DNA of 64,000 nt, from the NCBI RefSeq assembly GCF_049568105.1, contig NZ_CP145335.1, positions 930,001-994,000 on the forward strand, in the 5' to 3' direction. Positions 1 to 8,454 of this stretch are shown piece by piece (positions within the stretch are counted from its first letter, which is position 1; the number at the start of each line of letters is the position of its first letter). The DNA comes from Salinisphaera sp049568105. Its GTDB lineage: Bacteria; Pseudomonadota; Gammaproteobacteria; Nevskiales; Salinisphaeraceae. The position numbers were made by a program, and so were the translations under genes. The notes under the pieces are model-generated. The model saw only the letters and a program-made list of their open reading frames with translations, did no database searches and had not been told where the DNA came from.

Positions 1-1
1 G

Positions 2-70
2 GCACGATCGATGGGGCTCCTGGTCAACGATGACAACCCGGTTTTTGCAAACAGCGTGCTCGGCCGTTGA
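2..70 (+). CDS. 3' end of an unidentified CDS (partial)
   Basis: A frame open from the window edge ends at TGA 68-70 and encodes about 22 residues finishing FANSVLGR. The stop lies only 11 bp before the ATG of the sigma factor gene, so it probably is the last part of an upstream gene in the same operon. The fragment is too short to assign to a family, and it may be fortuitous. Confidence 0.35.
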   Translation, partial: ARSMGLLVNDDNPVFANSVLGR

Positions 71-81
71 AGGGCGGGATC

Positions 82-648
82 ATGGCTGATCGCCAACAGC
101 TGGCCGCTTGGTTACAAGCCGTTGCCAATGGTGACGAGTCGGCGTTTCAGAAGTTGTATGCGGCGACCTCGCCGCAACTATATGCCCTGCTGCTGCGTAT
201 GTTACGGAGTCCGGAACGGGCCCAGGATGCCCTACAGGATGCCTATGTACGGATTTGGCAAAAAGCCGATACCTACTCGCCGGAGCGCGGTGCGCCCCTG
301 ACCTGGCTGTTATCGATCGCGCGTTATCGCGCGCTGGATCTGCTGCGACGACGCCAGCCCGAGGTCGCGATGCCGGAAGAGCCCGATCGGGTCGCCACGC
401 TCCTGGAGGATGAACAGAGCTTGTCGCCGTTGCAGGAAAATGAAAATCAGCAGTCGCTGGCTGCGGTTAACGCCTGTCTGAAAAATCTTTCCGACGAGCA
501 GCGTGACAGCGTGCTTCTGGCCTATTACGAAGGGTTGACCCATCAAGAGCTGGCCGAACGCTTCGATGCCCCGCTGGGCACAGTCAAAAGCTGGATTCGG
601 CGCGGGTTGCTACGGCTGCGCGATTGTCTGACGGAGGGTTCGGCATGA
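82..648 (+). CDS. ECF-type RNA polymerase sigma factor (SigK/RpoE-like)
   Basis: A 188-residue group IV sigma factor that directs RNA polymerase to a stress regulon once released from its anti-sigma partner. Region 2 is at about residues 20-90 (LRSPERAQDALQDAYVRIW, then the TWLLSIARYRALDLLRRR helix for -10 recognition). Region 4 is at about 125-180, with the helix-turn-helix GLTHQELAERFDAPLGTVKS. The ATG at 82 is preferred to the in-frame TTG at 67 because AAGGGCGGG lies just upstream. The stop overlaps the next start (ATGA), so translation is coupled to the anti-sigma factor gene. The RskA-type partner suggests the SigK-like subgroup; which promoters it reads cannot be told from this window. 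Confidence 0.92.
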   Translation: MADRQQLAAWLQAVANGDESAFQKLYAATSPQLYALLLRMLRSPERAQDALQDAYVRIWQKADTYSPERGAPLTWLLSIARYRALDLLRRRQPEVAMPEEPDRVATLLEDEQSLSPLQENENQQSLAAVNACLKNLSDEQRDSVLLAYYEGLTHQELAERFDAPLGTVKSWIRRGLLRLRDCLTEGSA

Positions 649-1424
649 GCCTGTCCGAATACGACGAACTGGACCTGATGGCTGCCGAGTATGTGCTCGG
701 CACCCTCGAGGCCGACCAGGTTATCGTTTTCCAGCAGCGGCTGGTCGACGATGCCGGCGCCCGGGCGCGACTGGCCGAGTGGGAACATCGGCTGGCCCAG
801 CTCGGTCTCGATCTGGATCCGGTCGAGCCGCCGGAACAGGTATGGGATGCCGTGGCGCGCGAGACCGGCTTGAAGCGCCGGCCGGAGTCGAGCCCGCAGC
901 CGGAATCGAGCCACGTCGCCCGCCGTGCTGTGGCGCCGGCGGCCAACGACGCCCGCGGCGCCCGCCGCTGGCGGAATCTGGCCGTGGCCGCTTCGGTAGC
1001 AGCCGTGGTTATGGCCGGCCTATGGCTGGCCGAACTGCCAGTCTGGCAGGGCGGCGGCGCGCCGAACTCGCCGAAGCCGAGCTATGCCAGCGTCATCTAT
1101 GACGAGCCGACCGGCATGAGCTGGCTGGTGACTTCGTCGGGCAATGGGACCCAGCTATCGGTCGAAGCCATGGGCGATTTCAATGTGCCGTCGGACAAGA
1201 TGCTGCGTATGTGGATCAAGCCGGCCAACGGCAAGCCACATTTGGTCGGTAAGCTGCCGCACAAGCACGGGCATTACACCATGGCGCTATCTACCGAACT
1301 GCGTTCCGAGCTCGGCAAACACAGCCGCATCATGGTGTCGATGGAGGATCGCTCGCGGGCCGGTACCAACGTGCCGGGCGGCAAGCTGATGTGGGTGTCC
1401 CCGCTGGCGCAGCGTACCGGCTAA
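645..1424 (+). CDS. RskA-family anti-sigma factor
   Basis: A 259-residue single-pass inner-membrane protein expected to sequester the ECF sigma factor encoded just upstream. The cytoplasmic N-terminus carries the anti-sigma domain (EYDELDLMAAEYVLGTLEAD, the usual RskA opening). One membrane helix follows at about residues 112-132 (NLAVAASVAAVVMAGLWLA), then a periplasmic RskA C-terminal domain ending in the typical VPGGKLMWVSPL. The start at 645 overlaps the sigma factor stop, giving coupled synthesis of the pair. RskA proteins are usually inactivated by regulated membrane proteolysis; the trigger here is unknown. It is not of the zinc-cupin ChrR type that controls singlet-oxygen sigma factors in Rhodobacter. 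Confidence 0.88.
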   Translation: MSLSEYDELDLMAAEYVLGTLEADQVIVFQQRLVDDAGARARLAEWEHRLAQLGLDLDPVEPPEQVWDAVARETGLKRRPESSPQPESSHVARRAVAPAANDARGARRWRNLAVAASVAAVVMAGLWLAELPVWQGGGAPNSPKPSYASVIYDEPTGMSWLVTSSGNGTQLSVEAMGDFNVPSDKMLRMWIKPANGKPHLVGKLPHKHGHYTMALSTELRSELGKHSRIMVSMEDRSRAGTNVPGGKLMWVSPLAQRTG

Positions 1425-1613
1425 TAGACGCGCCAGCGCAACGCCGGGCCGGCGTCAAGCAAATCGCGGCCGGGTAAGGCATGCAGCGCTCGCTTGGTGA
1501 GCCTGGGCCGGCCTCGAAGTACAGCGCCGTCGGCTAGGCTTCGTAGCTCGAACCCGCGTGCCGTGCAATCGGCGGTAGCCAGAATGCGAGGGCTGGCCTG
1601 ATACGTCGGCGGT

Positions 1614-2468
1614 CTAGTCGTCCTTCTGGGGCGAAAAACCGTGGTCCTGGATCTGGCGCTCGGAATTCAGCGATCGATCGTAGGCATAGCCGTCGATGCG
1701 ATGGGCCACATCCAGCCGGGCCGACAGCGCGGGTGCAGCATATTCGCGCAGATGCTGAATCACGCCCAGGGTATCGCCGCCGAAATCGGCCTGATACCAG
1801 TCGTAGAGCTTCGAGGCGACGACTTGGCTATCGTCGACAAAGCGTAGGCCCTCGGGCGAGTTGACGTATTTCTGGGCATTGTCGACCAGGGCTTGATGTA
1901 CGTCGGCGCCGGTATAGGCGCGCGGGCGCAGGCTGGGCGCAGACATCGCAGCTCGACTCAAACCATACAGCGTCAGCTCGTCGTCCCAGATCGGGCGCAG
2001 GATACGATGCTCGATATCGTTGAGGGTGAGCTTTTCGTCTTCGACTTCCAGGACATGGTCGTCCCAGGGGCCGTGATGGAACCAGCCGCCGCCGATGTCG
2101 TCCATCGAAGCCACGGGATAGTGCTCGAGCACGATATCGATGGTTTCGGCGTTGTACAGATCGATCCAGTAAGCCCGCTGGACCGGGCGGCTGTAGTCGT
2201 CGATCTCGATCTGTTCCATCGACTCGATATAGTTTTCGAGTTTGTCGCGATCGGCAGCCGAGACCTCGTCGTAGCGCACGCCGTTCGGGCCCTCGTCGTG
2301 CACCACCACGTATTTGTTCAGAAAGGCGGTGAACGCGCTGTGATCGATGGTGGCCTCGGAGTCAGCGTCGTGGGCCTGCCAGCGTTCCCAGACATCGGTA
2401 TCCGGCGCGGCGTACGCGCTCGGTGCGAAAGACACGACCAGCCCTATGGCGACAAGCAGGCGGCGCAT
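1614..2468 (-). CDS. DUF547 domain-containing exported protein
   Basis: A 284-residue protein with a cleavable signal peptide (MRRLLVAIGLVVSFAPSAYA, cut near residue 20), so probably periplasmic. The body matches DUF547, a papain-fold-like family of unknown activity. Recognisable family segments are YWIDLYNAETIDIVLEHYP and DIEHRILRPIWDDELTLYGL. The usual family motif around NCASxGCP reads SRAAMSAPSLRP here, so the conserved cysteine pair is missing. It stands alone, convergent with the anti-sigma factor gene. The function is unknown. Confidence 0.8.
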   Translation of the reverse strand: MRRLLVAIGLVVSFAPSAYAAPDTDVWERWQAHDADSEATIDHSAFTAFLNKYVVVHDEGPNGVRYDEVSAADRDKLENYIESMEQIEIDDYSRPVQRAYWIDLYNAETIDIVLEHYPVASMDDIGGGWFHHGPWDDHVLEVEDEKLTLNDIEHRILRPIWDDELTLYGLSRAAMSAPSLRPRAYTGADVHQALVDNAQKYVNSPEGLRFVDDSQVVASKLYDWYQADFGGDTLGVIQHLREYAAPALSARLDVAHRIDGYAYDRSLNSERQIQDHGFSPQKDD

Positions 2469-2582
2469 GGCACGACTCCGGATGATTGCGGTGCTCCTGA
2501 TATATCGATCGAGTCTAGATTAGCGGCGCGAAAACCGCCTTACAACGTCGGGTTGGGTGGCATCGGAGTATGAACGCCCATG

Positions 2583-2610
2583 AAAAAGCCGGCCCGAGGC
2601 CGGCTTTTTT
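2583..2610. terminator. Rho-independent terminator downstream of mdh
   Basis: A perfect 12-bp stem (AAAAAGCCGGCC with its complement, loop CGA) flanked by A and T runs. It lies 22 bp beyond the mdh stop on the - strand and would work in both directions. Confidence 0.9.
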
Positions 2611-2632
2611 CGATTGCGCTACGTGGCCGGGT

Positions 2633-3607
2633 TTAGAGCAGATGGGCCACGGCTTCGCGCTCGCTGCGCAGCTCGTCTTCGGTGGCCTGCATGCGTTCGC
2701 GGCCGAAATCGCTGATCTCCAGATCCTGGACGATCGTGAACCGGCCGTTGTCGCAGGTGACCGGGAACGAATACATGATGCCCGGCTCGATGCCGTAGCT
2801 GCCGTCGGCCGGGATGCCCATGCTCACGATCTGGCCGTTGGTGCCGGCCACCCAGTTGCGCATGTGGTCGATCGCCGCACTGGCTGCGGAGGCCGCGCTA
2901 GAAGCGCCACGGGCTTCGATGATCGCCGCGCCGCGCTTTTGCACGGTCGGGATGAAGTCGTTGGCATACCAGTCCTGGTCGACCAGCTCGAGGGCGGCCT
3001 GGCCCTTGACCTTGGCATGGGTCAGGTCGGGGAACTGGGTCGAGCTGTGGTTGCCCCAGACCATCATGCCTTCGATGTCGGTAACCTGGGTGCCGGTCTT
3101 CTGGGCCAGCTGGCTGAGCGCCCGGTTGTGGTCGAGCCGCATCATGGCCGTGAACTGGTTGTTATCCAGATCGGGCGCGTTTTCTGCGGCGATCAAGGCG
3201 TTGGTGTTGGCCGGGTTGCCGACCACCAGCACCTTCACGTCGCGCGAGGCGTGGTCGTTGAGCGCCTTGCCCTGGACCGAGAAGATATCGCCGTTGGCCT
3301 TGAGCAGGTCCGAGCGTTCCATGCCCTTGCTGCGCGGCTTGGAGCCGACCAGTAGCGCATAGTCGACGTCCTTGAAGGCCTGGTTAGGATCGTCCGAGCC
3401 GTGGATCTCGGTGACCAGCGGGAAGGCACAGTCGTTGAGTTCCATGATGACGCCCTTGAGCGCATCCATGGCCGGCGGAATTTCCAGCAGCTGCAGGATG
3501 ATCGGCTGGTCGTGACCGAGCATCTCGCCGGTGGCGATACGAAAGATCAGCGAATAGCTGATCTGGCCGGCGCCCCCGGTTACGGCAACGCGTACGGGAT
3601 CTTTCAT
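2633..3607 (-). CDS. mdh: malate dehydrogenase (NAD-dependent)
   Basis: A 324-residue cytosolic enzyme of the TCA cycle that interconverts malate and oxaloacetate with NAD. The Rossmann motif TGGAGQISYSLIFRI is at residues 10-24. The mobile substrate loop is SKPRSKGMERSDLL, the NAD-site NPANTNA follows, and the catalytic histidine is in WGNHSSTQFPDL. Length and motifs match the dimeric MDH type 2 family, which is close to the eukaryotic cytosolic form and common in beta- and gammaproteobacteria. It is monocistronic, with a strong terminator behind it, and is divergent from the amine-oxidase operon across a 237-bp gap. Confidence 0.96.
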   Translation of the reverse strand: MKDPVRVAVTGGAGQISYSLIFRIATGEMLGHDQPIILQLLEIPPAMDALKGVIMELNDCAFPLVTEIHGSDDPNQAFKDVDYALLVGSKPRSKGMERSDLLKANGDIFSVQGKALNDHASRDVKVLVVGNPANTNALIAAENAPDLDNNQFTAMMRLDHNRALSQLAQKTGTQVTDIEGMMVWGNHSSTQFPDLTHAKVKGQAALELVDQDWYANDFIPTVQKRGAAIIEARGASSAASAASAAIDHMRNWVAGTNGQIVSMGIPADGSYGIEPGIMYSFPVTCDNGRFTIVQDLEISDFGRERMQATEDELRSEREAVAHLL

Positions 3608-3735
3608 GGCGGCTCCTTGTTGGACAATCGGGTCGGATTGCGAATCGACGGGCGGCCGGACCGGTCCCGATCGATGTCATCTGGCGAAGCGGCCGGCACT
3701 CGCCGGTGCCGGTCTCGCTCATACGTGCGCGACAG

Positions 3736-3765
3736 AGCATAGCCCAAACTAAAAAAACGGTACAA
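3736..3765 (-). promoter_or_regulatory. possible sigma-70 promoter for mdh
   Basis: On the - strand TTGTAC (3765-3760) and TATGCT (3741-3736) are separated by 18 bp that include a T7 run, about 130 bp upstream of the mdh start. Both hexamers are imperfect, so this is a weak prediction. Confidence 0.3.
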
Positions 3766-3844
3766 AGCATCTACAGCGTACTCGTCGGCGTAGAGCGCCG
3801 ATCGTGGCACTATGACCAGGTCGAAAGGCGTTACGGGTGAATCA

Positions 3845-5101
3845 ATGGATAAGATCGCGATCATCGGCGGTGGTATCGCCGGTATGGGCTGTGCTTGGCT
3901 GCTACGCGATGTTGCCGATGTGACCCTGTTCGAGGCTGGCCCGGCCCTGGGCGGCCATGTCTGTACGATCAAGGACGGCGAACAGCCGATCGATACTGGC
4001 TTTATCGTGGCCAACGATCGCAACTATCCGTTTTTCAATCGTTTTCTAGATGAGCTCGGGATTCCTACTCAGCCCAGTGACATGTCGTTCGGTGTATCGA
4101 TCGGCGCCGGTGAGATCGAGTGGGCCGGGGATAGCCCGACTAAGCTGTTCGCCCAGCCGCGGCGGGCGGCCGATGCTGCCCACTGGCGGATGATCGTCGA
4201 TATCATGCGTTTCAACCGCCAAGCCAAGCGTCTGCTCGAGTCCGATCGCTGCCCGGATATCGCGCTCGGTGAGTTTCTCGAGCGGCATCGTTACAGCCAA
4301 GCGTTTGCTGCGCGCTACCTGCTGCCGATGGCGGCCGCGATCTGGACCACGCCGACCGCCGGCATCCGGCATTTCCCGTTGGCGGCCTTCCTGCGGTTTT
4401 TCGACAACCACGGTCTGCTGGACGTAAAAAACCGGCCACAGTGGCACACCGTGGTCGGTGGCAGCCATGCTTATGTGCATGCAGTAGCGGCCATACTCGG
4501 CGATCGGGTGCAGACCAATACCCCGGTGGCTCGCGTACGCCGCCAGGGCCAGGGCGCGACTGTGATCACCGAGCGCGGCCGGACGTTGCATTTCGACCGG
4601 GTGGTGTTTGCCTGCCATGCCGATACCACGCTCAGGCTGCTGGTCGATGCGAGCGATGACGAGCGTGCCATTCTCGGTGCCTTCGATTTTCAGCCCAATC
4701 GTGCAGTCCTGCACAGCGATCCCCGGCTGATGCCGCGCCGGCGCCGAGTCTGGTCGTCCTGGAACTATCTGGCCGATCGTGCCGAAATCTCGGACCAGCG
4801 GGTCGCGGTGACCTACTGGATGAACCGGCTGCAATCGATTCGTGGCCCGCGGGAGTATTTCGTCAGCCTCAATCCGCTGTTCGAGCCCGACCCGGCAAGC
4901 GTGATCGCCGATATCAGCTATTCGCATCCGGTATTCGATCGCGGTGCGATGGCCGCCCAGACCCATCTGGACCGGATTCAGGGCCAGGGTGATGTCTGGT
5001 ACTGCGGCGCCTGGTGTGGCTATGGATTCCACGAGGACGGCCTGGCCTCGGCGACTCGGGTAGCCACCGCACTTGGGGCGAGCGCGCCCTGGCAAACATG
5101 A
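3845..5101 (+). CDS. FAD/NAD(P)-binding amine-oxidase-like protein (COG2907)
   Basis: A 418-residue flavoprotein. The N-terminus has the FAD dinucleotide motif IAIIGGGIAGMGCAWLL followed by LFEAGPALGGHV. The C-terminus has the flavin-binding end typical of amine oxidases (VWYCGAWCGYGFHEDGLASA). Members of this group are found next to cyclopropane-synthase-like methyltransferases and DUF1365 proteins, where a role in fatty-acyl desaturation or oxidation has been proposed; true amine oxidase activity is unlikely. An ATG at 3812 is also in frame, but homology begins at MDKIAIIGGG. The TGA overlaps the DUF1365 start (ATGA), and this is the first gene of a four-gene operon. Confidence 0.85.
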   Translation: MDKIAIIGGGIAGMGCAWLLRDVADVTLFEAGPALGGHVCTIKDGEQPIDTGFIVANDRNYPFFNRFLDELGIPTQPSDMSFGVSIGAGEIEWAGDSPTKLFAQPRRAADAAHWRMIVDIMRFNRQAKRLLESDRCPDIALGEFLERHRYSQAFAARYLLPMAAAIWTTPTAGIRHFPLAAFLRFFDNHGLLDVKNRPQWHTVVGGSHAYVHAVAAILGDRVQTNTPVARVRRQGQGATVITERGRTLHFDRVVFACHADTTLRLLVDASDDERAILGAFDFQPNRAVLHSDPRLMPRRRRVWSSWNYLADRAEISDQRVAVTYWMNRLQSIRGPREYFVSLNPLFEPDPASVIADISYSHPVFDRGAMAAQTHLDRIQGQGDVWYCGAWCGYGFHEDGLASATRVATALGASAPWQT

Positions 5102-5862
5102 AAGCGCCGGCGCTGTATCGCTGCCGGATCATGCACCGCCGGCCCGGGGCGCCGCGCTATCGCTTCGGCTATCGCGCCTTCTATCTGCTGCTGGATATCG
5201 ATGCGATCGACGCGGCCTGCGCCGTGTCACCGTTGATCTCGCGCAACCGATTCAATCTGTTGTCGTTTTACGATACCGATCATGGCCGGCACGACGGTCG
5301 TGGCTTGCGCCCCTGGGTCGAAGGCGTGCTGGCCGAATACGATATCGATATTGCCGGCGGGCAGATCGTGCTGCTGGCCATGCCGCGCGTACTGGGCTAT
5401 GGCTTCAATCCGGTCAGCTTGTACTACTGCGAACATGCCGACGGCCGTCTTCGGGCCGTGCTCGCGGAAGTCCACAACACCTTCGGCGAGCATCATGTCT
5501 ATGTGCTCCACGAATCCGGCGCGCCAATGGCCTGGGGTGCGGCCCGCGACAAGCGCAAGCGGTTTCATGTGTCGCCGTTTTTCGACCGGACCGGGTATTA
5601 CCGTTTTCATCTGACCGAGCCGGGAACGCGTATCGGGCTCGGCATCCGGCTGTTCGACGAAGCCGGTACGCTGCGTATCGCCACGGCGCTGAAGGGGCGA
5701 CGCCGGGCGTTGTCGAGCGCCAGCATCGCAATCGCGGCCTGTGTCGTACCTTTAATGACATTCAAGGTAACGGCAGCGATTCACTGGCAGGCGCTCAAAA
5801 TCTGGCTGCGGGGCGCACGCTATCACGCCCGGCCGGAGCCACAGCGCCCGAATCGCTCCTGA
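5098..5862 (+). CDS. DUF1365 domain-containing protein
   Basis: A 254-residue DUF1365 protein. Diagnostic segments are the N-terminal ALYRCRIMHRRPGAPRYRF, the central LLAMPRVLGYGFNPVSLYYC, and AEVHNTFGEHHVY. The biochemical function is unknown. In Rhodobacter sphaeroides the homologue lies in the operon with a CFA-like methyltransferase that is induced by singlet oxygen and is needed for proper response to it. The start at 5098 sits in the ATGA overlap with the upstream flavoprotein; earlier in-frame starts would run deep into that gene. Ten bases separate it from the methyltransferase gene. Confidence 0.88.
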   Translation: MKAPALYRCRIMHRRPGAPRYRFGYRAFYLLLDIDAIDAACAVSPLISRNRFNLLSFYDTDHGRHDGRGLRPWVEGVLAEYDIDIAGGQIVLLAMPRVLGYGFNPVSLYYCEHADGRLRAVLAEVHNTFGEHHVYVLHESGAPMAWGAARDKRKRFHVSPFFDRTGYYRFHLTEPGTRIGLGIRLFDEAGTLRIATALKGRRRALSSASIAIAACVVPLMTFKVTAAIHWQALKIWLRGARYHARPEPQRPNRS

Positions 5863-5872
5863 GAACGCGTTC

Positions 5873-7093
5873 ATGAGCACTTCCCAAGACAACACGACCG
5901 ACGTGGCCGTGCGCGCCGCCGGCTGGCGCGAGCGCCAGGTCATCAAGCGGCTCGAACAGATGCGCTGCGGTCGGCTCGATCTGACCCTGCCCGACGGGCG
6001 CGTGCTCTGTTTCGAAGGGCCCGGCGAAGGGCCGCGGGCGAGTCTGCGAATGCGTTCGCCGCGCATGGTCACGCGCCTGTTCAAGGCCGGCTCGGTGGGC
6101 TTCGCCGAAGGCTATATCGCCGGCGACTGGGACAGCGACGATCTGCCGGGGCTGATCTATCTATTGCATTTGAACACGGTTGCCCTGGAGCCCGGCTTTT
6201 CGCGTCTTCAGTGGCTGTATACCCGGTTCAGCGCGCTGCGGCACCGGCTGCGAGCCAATAGCCGTAGCGGGTCGAAACGCAATATCGCCTATCACTACGA
6301 TCTGGGTAACGATTTCTATGCCCGCTGGCTGGACGAGACCTGGACTTATTCTGCGGCGCTCTTCGACCGCCCGAACGAGCCGCTGGCCGATGCCCAGCGG
6401 CGCAAGTATCAACGCCTGCTCGACCGGCTCGAGGTGGCGCCGGGCGATCATATTCTGGAGGTCGGCTGCGGCTGGGGCGGCTTTGCCCGCTATGCCGCCG
6501 AACAGGCCGATGTTCGAGTGACCGGCATCACCCTGTCGGAACAGCAGCTCGCCCTGGCTCGGGCCAAGGCCGAAGCCGCCGGTCTGGCCGAGCGTATCGA
6601 TTTTCAGCTGCTCGACTATCGCGATGTCGAGCAGCGCTACGATCACGTCGTTTCGATCGAAATGTATGAAGCGGTCGGCCAGGCCTACTGGCCGGTCTAT
6701 TTCCAAGCCATTCGCGATGCGCTCAAGCCGGGCGGTCGGGCCGCGATCCAGGCCATCACCATCGACGATGCGCGCTTCGACTATTACCGCAACCACGTCG
6801 ACTTCATCCAGGCATATATTTTCCCGGGCGGGATGCTGGCGTCGCCGAGCGTGTTCTGCGAACAGGCCGAGGCCGCCGGGCTGATCGAGCGCGAGCGCGA
6901 TTTCCACGGCCATGACTATGCACGCACGCTGATGCGCTGGGATACGGCAGTGGTTGCAGCCGGCGCCGATATCGAAGCCGAGCGCGGGGCCGAGTTCTAT
7001 CGTATGTGGCGTTATTACTTGGCCTACTGCGCGGCCGGCTTTACTTCGGGGCATATCGATCTGATGCAGATCGCCTTCGAACGCCCGAAATGA
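5873..7093 (+). CDS. CFA-synthase-family SAM methyltransferase, probably UfaM-like
   Basis: A 406-residue S-adenosylmethionine-dependent methyltransferase of the cyclopropane-fatty-acyl-phospholipid synthase family that acts on membrane phospholipid acyl chains. The SAM motif is ILEVGCGWGGFARYAAEQ (about 196-213), followed by GITLSEQQLALARAKAE. Of the bicarbonate-binding residues of E. coli Cfa (C139, E239, H266, I268, Y317), E266, I295 and Y349 are kept here, but the cysteine is Ala161 and the histidine is Gln293. This argues against simple cyclopropane formation and for a product such as a methylated alkenyl chain, as made by Rhodobacter UfaM. Coupled neighbours (flavoprotein, DUF1365, MFS) support a lipid-modification operon. 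The alignment to E. coli numbering is by eye. Confidence 0.88.
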   Translation: MSTSQDNTTDVAVRAAGWRERQVIKRLEQMRCGRLDLTLPDGRVLCFEGPGEGPRASLRMRSPRMVTRLFKAGSVGFAEGYIAGDWDSDDLPGLIYLLHLNTVALEPGFSRLQWLYTRFSALRHRLRANSRSGSKRNIAYHYDLGNDFYARWLDETWTYSAALFDRPNEPLADAQRRKYQRLLDRLEVAPGDHILEVGCGWGGFARYAAEQADVRVTGITLSEQQLALARAKAEAAGLAERIDFQLLDYRDVEQRYDHVVSIEMYEAVGQAYWPVYFQAIRDALKPGGRAAIQAITIDDARFDYYRNHVDFIQAYIFPGGMLASPSVFCEQAEAAGLIERERDFHGHDYARTLMRWDTAVVAAGADIEAERGAEFYRMWRYYLAYCAAGFTSGHIDLMQIAFERPK

Positions 7094-8454
7094 ACGCACG
7101 CCAGCCGCAGTCGAGGCTGGCGGCATACGGTGGGCTCGGGCTGCCGCTGGCCGCGCTCGGCCTGCCGCTGACGGTATTTCTACCTCCGTTCTATGCCCAG
7201 ATGCCGGGGCTTAATACCGGCCTGGTCGGGGTGCTGATTCTGGCCGCTCGGCTGTTCGATGTGATCACCGATCCGATCATCGGCACGTTGTCGGACCGTA
7301 CGTCGCCGCGGTTTGGCCGGCGACGGCTGTATATTGCAGCGGGTACCCCGATACTGCTGCTGGCCGCCTGGTTTTTGTTCGTGCCGGGCGAGGCGGTCGG
7401 GGCCAACTACCTGCTGATCTGGAGCATGGCGGCCTACCTGGGTTGGACGCTGATCTATCTGCCCTACACGACCCTCGGCGCCGAGCTGTCGAGCGACTAC
7501 GACGAGCGCAGTCGGATCACTGCCTGGCGAGAAGGCTTTTTCGTGCTTGGCACCCTGGTGGCGATCGTGCTGCCGGCCACCACGGCCCGTCTGGCCGATG
7601 GCCAGGGCGCGTCTCTAGCGGCCATTGCCTGGTTTCTGATGATCGTGCTGCCGCTCGCGGTCGGCCTATTGCTGTGGCGGGTGCCGGAGCCGGCTGGTGC
7701 AGCTTCGGTGGTGCCCTGGGCCGATAGCGCCCGGCTACTGGCGGGCAATCGGCCGTTCCGGCGGCTGTTGATCGCCTATCTGTTGAACGGCGCGGCTAAC
7801 GGCCTGCCGGCGGCCTTGTTTCTGTTTTTCGTCCAGGCCGTGCTTGGCGCCAGCCAGGCCATAGCCGGGCTGTTTTTGGGGATCTATTTTCTGTCCGCGG
7901 TCGCCGGGCTGCCGGTCTGGTTCGCGATCGGACGGCATTGGTCCAAGCACCGGCTGTGGTGTGCGTCGATGGCGTTCGTCTCGGCGGTGTTCGTGTTCAC
8001 GATCACGTTGTCCGACAATCACTACAGCATGGTCGCCTACGGCTTGATCTGCGTGCTCGGCGGCTCCTGTCTGGGCGTCGATCAGGCGGCCGCGGCCTCG
8101 ATCCAGGCCGATGTGATCGACGAGGATACGGCAGCCGGCGGCGATGGCCGGGCCGGGCTGTATTTCGGGCTCTGGGGGATGGCCACCAAGCTGGCGTTCG
8201 CAATCGCTCTCGGCGTTGCCTATCCGCTGTTGTGGCTGGCCGGTTTTGAGGCCGGCCAACCCAACGATGCCACTGCGCTATGGATGCTGAGCCTGCTCTA
8301 TGGGCTGCTGCCAGTCGCGATCAAGCTGGGCGTGATCCCGTTGATGTGGCGTTTTCCGCTCGATCGGGCTCGTCATGCCGAGCTGCAACGCCAGATCGGG
8401 CGGGCTGCGTCCGGCGCTGATGGGCAAAACCAAAGCCGATCAGAATCAGCGTAG
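7090..8454 (+). CDS. MFS transporter of the GPH (glycoside-pentoside-hexuronide) type
   Basis: A 454-residue, about 12-helix inner-membrane carrier of the MFS_2/GPH family. Family marks are RLFDVITDPIIGTLSDRT with RFGRRR in the first cytoplasmic loop and YLGWTLIYLPYTTLGAELS in the fourth helix. The start at 7090 overlaps the methyltransferase stop (ATGA); earlier starts lie inside that gene. GPH carriers recur in the same operon as CFA-like, DUF1365 and amine-oxidase-like genes in several proteobacteria, so the cargo may be lipid-related rather than a sugar; this is inference. The last 134 bp overlap, in the opposite direction, the end of the ctaG-like gene. Confidence 0.87.
   Translation: MNARQPQSRLAAYGGLGLPLAALGLPLTVFLPPFYAQMPGLNTGLVGVLILAARLFDVITDPIIGTLSDRTSPRFGRRRLYIAAGTPILLLAAWFLFVPGEAVGANYLLIWSMAAYLGWTLIYLPYTTLGAELSSDYDERSRITAWREGFFVLGTLVAIVLPATTARLADGQGASLAAIAWFLMIVLPLAVGLLLWRVPEPAGAASVVPWADSARLLAGNRPFRRLLIAYLLNGAANGLPAALFLFFVQAVLGASQAIAGLFLGIYFLSAVAGLPVWFAIGRHWSKHRLWCASMAFVSAVFVFTITLSDNHYSMVAYGLICVLGGSCLGVDQAAAASIQADVIDEDTAAGGDGRAGLYFGLWGMATKLAFAIALGVAYPLLWLAGFEAGQPNDATALWMLSLLYGLLPVAIKLGVIPLMWRFPLDRARHAELQRQIGRAASGADGQNQSRSESA

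Noticed and set aside
6161..7126. 321-residue frame opposite the CFA-like methyltransferase gene
   Set aside because: Mirror frame of a gene with clear SAM motifs.
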